DNA of 64,000 nucleotides, taken from contig JAPPES010000026.1 of assembly GCA_028824125.1 (NCBI GenBank), positions 24,689 through 88,688 of the forward strand. The letters are read 5' to 3'. Source of the DNA: Candidatus Poribacteria bacterium. Lineage in GTDB: Bacteria; Poribacteria; WGA-4E; WGA-3G. Made by a program: the position numbers and the translations under genes. The notes beneath the pieces were generated by a model, which saw only the letters and a list, made by a program, of their open reading frames with translations, was not told where the DNA came from and ran no database searches. Shown one piece after another: positions 59,050 to 64,000 of the stretch (positions are counted from its first letter, which is position 1; each line of letters starts with the position of its first letter).

Positions 59050-60129
59050 ATGGCATTAAAAGTTGGCGTAGTCGGCATGAGTGGCATTGGAAATAACCAT
59101 GCGAATTGCCACGCGAACGATGATTTAGCAGAACTTGTTGCAGTATGCGATATTGTGAAAGAGCGCGCGGACAGCGCAGCGGAACGTCTCGGTGTGAAAG
59201 CTTACTACAGCTTAGCAGATATGATTGATGGCGAACCGGATATGGAGATCGTTGATGTTACAACAGGCGGAAATGAGAACGGGAGTTGGCACTACGAACC
59301 GACGATGGAAGCACTTGACAACGGCAAGCATGTGCTTGTTGAGAAACCGATCTCTAACGACATCGGTCAGGCTCGTGAAATGGTCGCAAAAGCCACTGCA
59401 GAGGGCCTCTACCTCGCTTGTAATCTGAATCACTACTTTACGCCCCCCGCAGAACAAGCAAAGAAATATATTGACAACGGACAGATCGGAGAGATGGTCT
59501 ATATCCTTCATAAGATGGGGTTTGCTGGTGGCGAATTCAACTACAGTTATTCTAAAGCACCGCGTTCGGACGGATTTCCCTATTTTCATGTGAAAGCGTT
59601 TCTGTCACATCCGTTCAGTGTGATGCGCCATTTTTGTGGAGACGTGACGCACGTGCAGGCATTTATGGAACGTCCGCATTTTCGACGCCGTGAAGGCGAT
59701 TTAATGGTCTCAATTAATAGCATTCACCTCCGTTTTGAAAACGGTTGTATCGGCTACCTGCTAAGCCAACGTGGAGATGCTACCTTTGGACTCGGTGGAT
59801 GGTGGAGCGTTGAACTTGCTGGCACACGCGGTACATTCTGCATCGAAAACTGCATTGAAAAAGTCACGTTCTGGCCCTCCCCTGGTGCCCCTGAAGGTGG
59901 TGAGACCGTCGTAACCGAATCAGGAATCAGCGACTTTGGACAGACCTTTCCATTGAGAATTCATGCGTTTTTAGAGGACATTACAAACGGTGTGCCGACA
60001 GAAAAAATACGCGCTTCAGGTAGAGACGCACTCGCTGCACTTGAATATACATGGGCAGCGATGGAATCTTATGAACAGGGCGGTATTTTGGTACGTCCGC
60101 ATCCACTACCTTCGTTGAGTGGACTGTAA
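59050..60129 (+). CDS. Gfo/Idh/MocA family oxidoreductase
   Basis: 359 residues. N-terminal Rossmann motif GMSGIGNNH (about residues 9-17), GKHVLVEKPISND with the catalytic Lys near residue 98, YFHVKAFLSHPFSVMRHFCG as the catalytic helix region, and GLGGWWSVELAGTRGTFCIE in the second domain. Fits sugar/cyclitol dehydrogenases. Followed 58 bases later by a TIM-barrel isomerase-like gene, a pairing seen in sugar catabolism clusters. Promoter at 58976. Confidence 0.9.
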   Translation: MALKVGVVGMSGIGNNHANCHANDDLAELVAVCDIVKERADSAAERLGVKAYYSLADMIDGEPDMEIVDVTTGGNENGSWHYEPTMEALDNGKHVLVEKPISNDIGQAREMVAKATAEGLYLACNLNHYFTPPAEQAKKYIDNGQIGEMVYILHKMGFAGGEFNYSYSKAPRSDGFPYFHVKAFLSHPFSVMRHFCGDVTHVQAFMERPHFRRREGDLMVSINSIHLRFENGCIGYLLSQRGDATFGLGGWWSVELAGTRGTFCIENCIEKVTFWPSPGAPEGGETVVTESGISDFGQTFPLRIHAFLEDITNGVPTEKIRASGRDALAALEYTWAAMESYEQGGILVRPHPLPSLSGL

Positions 60130-60187
60130 AGCAAACGACTGAATCAGAACAATTGCACTTGAAATTATATAGAAGGAGAAAAAACAT

Positions 60188-60985
60188 TTGAAATTAGGAG
60201 CAAATTCGGTGCTGTTTGGTGGTTACGATATGGAAACCGCCTTTAAGCATATCGCCATGTCTGGCTACGATGGTATTGAGCTTTCTGCGATTGATGGGAT
60301 GAGTCAGCACCTCGTCCTCGCAAACTGGCAGGAACTCGCTGATGATATTAAACGTCTCTCAAAAGAATACGCCCTTGAGTTGTTAGCGATGGAGCAACCC
60401 TCACGCGATTCTGAAAGGATGGAATTGGCATTTCAAGCAGCCGCTGAGATAGGTATCCCGATTATTAATTGCGGTCCTGGCGGATCATCCGACAATGAAG
60501 ATGCTTGGCCAGAGGTAATTGATTCTCTGGGCAGTCTATCAGAAAGAGCAGATCACTACGGGGTAACACTATGTGTCAAAGCGCATGTCGGTGCAAGCAT
60601 CTATAATACACCGACAACGCTCCGTGCGATGGAAGCAATTACATCTCCCGCATTTGGTATTGACATGGATCCGTCACATATTCATCGCGCAGGTGAGAAC
60701 CCAGTGGAAGCAATCGCTGCAGTCGTTTCACGCGTGAAACACGTACATATCCGAGATTGCAAAGGCACGCAACGCGGTCCGGGCGATCCAGAATTGCAAG
60801 CAAATGGACGCGGCGATATTGACCTTGTCGGTTATATTCGTGTGCTACATGAAAATGGTTATACGGGACCTTTAAACCTTGAAGTTATTGGAGCAAAAGA
60901 ATATAGCTTAGAACAGTGTTGCACAATCGCTGCAGAATCGCGTGGACACATGCAAGCGTGTTTGCAGGCGTGTGGTGCGCGTTAA
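60188..60985 (+). CDS. Xylose-isomerase-like TIM-barrel protein (sugar phosphate isomerase/epimerase family)
   Basis: 265 residues, TTG start with AAGGAG 9 bases upstream. N-terminus KLGANSVLFGGYDMETAFKH. Typical metal-site strands of the AP-endonuclease-2/xylose-isomerase superfamily: GYDGIELSAIDG, ELLAMEQPSRDSE, IPIINCGPGGSSD, LCVKAHVGASIYNTPTTLRA, GIDMDPSHIHRAGENPVEAI, KHVHIRDCKG and GPLNLEVIGAKEYSL. Together they supply His, Asp and Glu ligands. It likely isomerizes or epimerizes the product of the preceding oxidoreductase. A weak TAGTAGG/CCTACTA hairpin at 60995-61023 follows. Confidence 0.85.
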   Translation: MKLGANSVLFGGYDMETAFKHIAMSGYDGIELSAIDGMSQHLVLANWQELADDIKRLSKEYALELLAMEQPSRDSERMELAFQAAAEIGIPIINCGPGGSSDNEDAWPEVIDSLGSLSERADHYGVTLCVKAHVGASIYNTPTTLRAMEAITSPAFGIDMDPSHIHRAGENPVEAIAAVVSRVKHVHIRDCKGTQRGPGDPELQANGRGDIDLVGYIRVLHENGYTGPLNLEVIGAKEYSLEQCCTIAAESRGHMQACLQACGAR

Positions 60986-61049
60986 TTGATAAAATAGTAG
61001 GTAGGTTCATAACTTGCCTACTAAACTTTAGCAATATGAGGAAGCTACC

Positions 61050-61577
61050 ATGAAACAAAATTCACTTATACTCCCATTAGTAGGTGGAGGCATCGCTTTA
61101 CTCTGTTTCTTTTTACCGTGGATGAAAATTGATATGTCCTCTCTTGGTTTAGACCAAGCCATTTCCCAATTAAAAGGAGCACAAACAATTTCAGGCTTTA
61201 AAATTGCCACAGACAATGGAAACTTGACTACTCTTACTCTGCTTGCTGCTGTGGCGATTATTGGGGTCTGCATTTTTATGTTGTACCAAAAAACACCTTG
61301 GAAAGCCAGAATTCCAGTGTTAATCTGTGGCGGTATTGGGTTTTTACTTGTATTGTTTATGCTGATTCGATTCATACAAGGAATCAGTGAAGCAAAGCGC
61401 TTAGCAGGAACACTATTGGAATCTACTGCTCCAGAGATGGACCTAAGCAAAATTGTTAGTCTCCAATTTGGTGGATTTGGTGCAGTTATTGGATATATTC
61501 TGACACTTATCGGGGCATGGAACATTCCAAAATCAAACACTTCTATGGAAGATAACGAACAAGAGGTTGTTACATAG
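61050..61577 (+). CDS. Four-helix membrane protein (first of three paralogues)
   Basis: 175 residues with four hydrophobic helices (LILPLVGGGIALLCFFLPWM, LTLLAAVAIIGVCIFML, IPVLICGGIGFLLVLFMLI, FGAVIGYILTLIGAW). The C-terminal LQFGGFGAVIGYILTLIGAW then NIPKSN is shared with the next two genes (LGGYGAVIGFILAYIGACNI; LGSFGTVIGFVIAFIGAWNI). The extracellular-looking loop SSLGLDQAISQLKGAQTISG carries little else. Unknown role. Weak ribosome site (GAGGAAG). Confidence 0.75.
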   Translation: MKQNSLILPLVGGGIALLCFFLPWMKIDMSSLGLDQAISQLKGAQTISGFKIATDNGNLTTLTLLAAVAIIGVCIFMLYQKTPWKARIPVLICGGIGFLLVLFMLIRFIQGISEAKRLAGTLLESTAPEMDLSKIVSLQFGGFGAVIGYILTLIGAWNIPKSNTSMEDNEQEVVT

Positions 61578-62024
61578 AAAGACCGATTTTGCGAATATGT
61601 AGGAGATATAGTCCTCTGATTTGTTATAGTAAAGCATATCTGTAGCACAACCTGTATGAAGATTAAATAAATATTTCGGTAATTTCTTTAGTCCCGTAGG
61701 AACGATATGTCCAAAATATGTCGTTGGCGGACACATATCGTCCCTACGGGACTAAGGGCTAATGTCGTCCGCGCTGCTATAAACATATCGTCCCTACGGG
61801 ACTGAAGATCACTTTAAATGTTCCGAATATGCATAATGAAAATTACCGAATTAATAAATTAATCTTCATTTAGGTTGTGCCGAAACGGAACACAACCTAA
61901 ATGAAGTTAAAAAAATAAATTGGGTAATATGGCGAGGTTTCCTAACCTCGCCATATTACATAGCCTTTTGATTTGTTGGCGGATTTGCTCCTGTCTATTG
62001 CAACCAATTAATATTCAGAAGAAG
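61578..62024. repeat. Repeat-filled gap between paralogues, including the mirror copy of the 45.6 kb element
   Basis: The TIR element at 61644-61880 (237 bases) is the reverse-oriented relative of 45580-45866 and holds three TTAGTCCCGTAGGGACGATA units. After it a second half-element (CACAACCTAAATGAAGTT) and a perfect hairpin TAATATGGCGAGGTT-TCCT-AACCTCGCCATATTA at 61925-61958. No gene. Confidence 0.75.
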
Positions 62025-62534
62025 ATGAAACGCTACTCACTATTTCTTATGCTAACGGGTGGGATCTTAAGCGCGTTCTGCTTCTTTATGCCCTGGATTA
62101 AATTGGTTTTGCCATCCAATGATGGCAAGTCGTTAGTTCCCAAAATAACAGGCATACGGGAAGCAACGAGCGTTCTAAACATCGCAACTCTTTCACTTAT
62201 CGCTGTATTGGCAATTTTCGGCATATCTGTTTATTACATTTTGAATCGGAGAATGCCACGAAAATTGAGAACCGTTGCTCAAATCAGTTGTATTATTGGA
62301 GTTTTATGCATTCTGTTAACACTGATTCAATTTGCAGCGTCGTACCAGTCTTACATTACCGTAGCTATTGGTACATATTTAGCAAGAAATCCACAGGCAG
62401 AATTTGAATTTGATCTATATAAAATATATAGGGTTCAATTAGGTGGATATGGGGCAGTTATTGGGTTTATCCTTGCTTATATCGGGGCATGTAACATCCC
62501 AAAATCAAATGCTTCTGTGGTGAATAACGAATAG
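62025..62534 (+). CDS. Four-helix membrane protein (second of three paralogues)
   Basis: 169 residues from the ATG at 62025, chosen because AGAAGAAG precedes it and because earlier in-frame codons would be read through a hairpin repeat at 61925-61958. Four helices: LFLMLTGGILSAFCFFMPWI, ATLSLIAVLAIFGISVYY, IIGVLCILLTLIQFAAS and YGAVIGFILAYIGACNIPKS. The C-terminal stretch is shared with the genes at 61050 and 62601. Function unknown. Confidence 0.75.
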   Translation: MKRYSLFLMLTGGILSAFCFFMPWIKLVLPSNDGKSLVPKITGIREATSVLNIATLSLIAVLAIFGISVYYILNRRMPRKLRTVAQISCIIGVLCILLTLIQFAASYQSYITVAIGTYLARNPQAEFEFDLYKIYRVQLGGYGAVIGFILAYIGACNIPKSNASVVNNE

Positions 62535-62600
62535 ATTAAAGTGTTCGGGATGTTGTTGTGTCTACTGTAATATATCTATCGTGCCTATAAGGGAAAGAAA

Positions 62601-63164
62601 ATGAAACAACATTCAATTTTAATAACGTTTATAGGTGGAATTTTGGCACTCTGCTGTTTTGCACTAACATGGGTCACATTCACGAGCGGCGGCTATAAAA
62701 AAAGCTGGGAAACCGATGTGCAAACTGGAAAAATAGGCAATGCAACGTTTAGAAGCAGCAGGCCTGTTACAGAACAAGGAGCAATAATTAAAGGTGTACC
62801 AGCCAGTCATCACAAGTACTCAGGCTTCAATATTGCCATAAAAGGGAATTTAATTACGATTGTATTCATTACAGCTATTGCTACCATCGGTTGCAGCGTT
62901 TATATGTTAACTCAACGAACACATGCTAAATCTAAACTATTCGTTCTCATTAGCAGCGGGATCGGGATCGGATGTCTTCTTTTCACATTTTTAGTTGTCA
63001 TGGTAATAAGCGATAATGGGATTCGCAGCGTAGGAAATACAACCTATACTTCAAATGGAAATATCCAATTAGGTAGTTTTGGTACAGTGATTGGGTTTGT
63101 TATTGCATTTATCGGCGCGTGGAATATTCCTAAACCAAATACCCCCACAGAAAGCAGCACATAA
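62601..63164 (+). CDS. Four-helix membrane protein (third of three paralogues)
   Basis: 187 residues. N-terminus MKQHSILITFIGGILALCCF, then a long outside loop (GYKKSWETDVQTGKIGNATF), helix ITIVFITAIATIGCSVYML, helix FVLISSGIGIGCLLFTFLVV and the family C-terminus LGSFGTVIGFVIAFIGAWNI. Clearly related to the two genes before it. AGGGAAAGAAA precedes the ATG. Function unknown. Confidence 0.75.
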   Translation: MKQHSILITFIGGILALCCFALTWVTFTSGGYKKSWETDVQTGKIGNATFRSSRPVTEQGAIIKGVPASHHKYSGFNIAIKGNLITIVFITAIATIGCSVYMLTQRTHAKSKLFVLISSGIGIGCLLFTFLVVMVISDNGIRSVGNTTYTSNGNIQLGSFGTVIGFVIAFIGAWNIPKPNTPTESST

Positions 63165-63295
63165 CACTGCCTTAATTATAAGGAAATCAAATATAGTTTG
63201 TCGTAGTATTACTATAACCTAAGTTGCTACCTTGTCTCACAACCTTTCAGTTTGTGCAAGGACAGAACATAAGTTATTTGTTAATGGAGAAGGTA

Positions 63296-63841
63296 ATGCC
63301 AAAAAAATTAACCGGTATGAACAAGTATCAGAAGAAAGCACATCGGAAGCGCGAAGACAGGTTGCGCGGTGACGGGGTAGAATATTACCTCTCTCTTGCC
63401 TACTCCACTGACCCGGAAGATCGTGCGCTGGCAATGGAGAATCTCTGCCCATGCCACGTTCGCAAACGTATTGATGCTGTCTGGGTGGCGTTATACAAAG
63501 GCTTGGTTGACCCTGATTTACGTGTGCGCAGAGCCGCATGGCATACGCTTGATGATGGCGGAAATCCGAATGATCCGAGACTGCAACCGCTCCTACAAAA
63601 GATTGCTAAAATGGAAAACGATCCGACCTTACGCCAACGTGCACTTGATCTCATCAAAGCAACGCAAAAGGTAGAAGATGAAAAACAGAAGCTCTTAGCA
63701 CAAAAAGCACACACCTTTTCTGGACGATGTGATTGGTGTGGCACATCAAATGTGCCAGTCAATTATGATTACGAAACAGAGTTTGAAACCGATGGAAATA
63801 AACGTTTCGCGCTGGTTTGTGAGGCATGTGACACCGTATAA
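63296..63841 (+). CDS. HEAT-like helical protein with two C-terminal cysteine pairs
   Basis: 181 residues from the ATG at 63296, chosen for GGAG 6 bases upstream; another ATG lies at 63284. N-terminus is basic (MPKKLTGMNKYQKKAHRKRE). The middle is HEAT-like (DPEDRALAMENLCPCHVRKR, then DPDLRVRRAAWHTLDDGGNP, LQPLLQKIAKMENDPTLRQR). The C-terminus has CDWCGTSNVPVNYDYETEFE then CEACDTV, two C-x2-C pairs that may bind zinc. The arrangement suggests a protein- or RNA-binding adaptor. No known family assignment. Confidence 0.75.
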   Translation: MPKKLTGMNKYQKKAHRKREDRLRGDGVEYYLSLAYSTDPEDRALAMENLCPCHVRKRIDAVWVALYKGLVDPDLRVRRAAWHTLDDGGNPNDPRLQPLLQKIAKMENDPTLRQRALDLIKATQKVEDEKQKLLAQKAHTFSGRCDWCGTSNVPVNYDYETEFETDGNKRFALVCEACDTV

Positions 63842-63863
63842 TTTTCACTGCAAATAACCTAAG

Positions 63864-64000
63864 TTGCCACATAGTAGTACAATCTGTTAGATTGTGTCTG
63901 TGAGAACGCAAACTCAATGAAGTTTAAATAAATATTGCGGTAATATGGCGAGGTTAGGAAGAAATCAACGGTATGAATCATGGCGAATGCCATACGCGCA
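63864..64000. repeat. Repeat fragments at the window end
   Basis: A half-element (CAATGAAGTTTAAATAAATA, then TTGCGGTAATATGGCGAGG) resembles the end of the elements at 61880-61930. The hairpin GCGAGGTTAGGAA is interrupted by GAAATCAACGGTATGAATCA and TGGCGAATGCCATACGCGCA, a GTTGATT-tail element (in reverse) inserted at its apex. Cut by the window edge. Confidence 0.6.

Noticed and set aside
61920..62024. Longer N-terminus for the second membrane paralogue
   Set aside because: The extra codons run through the GCGAGGTTTCCTAACCTCGC hairpin and would disrupt the alignment with the two paralogues.

Overview
The window is about 43 percent GC by eye and carries roughly 50 protein genes, no rRNA or tRNA that I could find, and an exceptional load of dispersed hairpin repeats between genes. 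The gene mix suggests an uncultured Candidatus Poribacteria genome or a close relative. It includes four Gfo/Idh/MocA oxidoreductases, a phytanoyl-CoA dioxygenase, a sulfatase, an enolase-superfamily enzyme, a xylose-isomerase-like TIM barrel, twin 14-blade WD40 proteins, LamG and HEAT proteins, an ECF sigma factor fused to a propeller, and a double-length UvrA. This placement is inference from gene content. Promoters look like ordinary sigma-70 type: about ten sites fit TTGACA, 16-18 bases, TATnnT.

Layout. 1-2.6 kb: a toroid-fold protein cut by the window edge, an oxidoreductase and a DUF547 protein, all on the minus strand. 2.7-4.0 kb: an ADP-ribosyltransferase-like gene, a small partner and a frameshifted gene scrap, possibly leftover defence DNA. 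4.3-9.3 kb: a FemAB-like transferase and the twin WD40 proteins. 9.5-15.9 kb: sulfatase, alkaline-phosphatase-superfamily enzyme, HEAT lipoprotein, enolase-superfamily enzyme and a secreted protein. 16.1-20.0 kb: mnmA-miaA (tRNA modification) and an AAA ATPase/nuclease. 20-24.1 kb: a repeat-rich stretch with secreted or outer-membrane genes, remnants of a restriction specificity subunit, and a DUF488 protein. 24.2-27.4 kb: the membrane-tethered sigma factor. 27.7-31.5 kb: PhyH enzyme, oxidoreductase, twin zinc-ribbon membrane proteins, era. 31.7-37.5 kb: tandem-fused uvrA. 37.6-44.3 kb, minus strand: glnB, glnA (with a good sigma-54 promoter), dcd, then an operon def-larE-two membrane proteins-glcF-like. 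44.8-49.3 kb: LamG protein, oxidoreductase, ABC exporter preceded by four copies of an 8-base operator-like word. 49.7-55.4 kb, minus strand: sodA and metG-addB. 56.1-63.8 kb: zinc alcohol dehydrogenase, an unknown gene, an oxidoreductase/TIM-barrel pair, three paralogous four-helix membrane proteins and a HEAT protein.

The most unusual feature is the repeat landscape. At least four families of short elements occur: small TIR-bounded elements with interchangeable hairpin cores, a 240-290 bp element present in two mirror-image copies, a composite inverted element near 56 kb, and a tiny hairpin with a GTTGATT tail that appears to have inserted precisely into the apex of other hairpins. One palindromic repeat has become the in-frame linker of the double UvrA.
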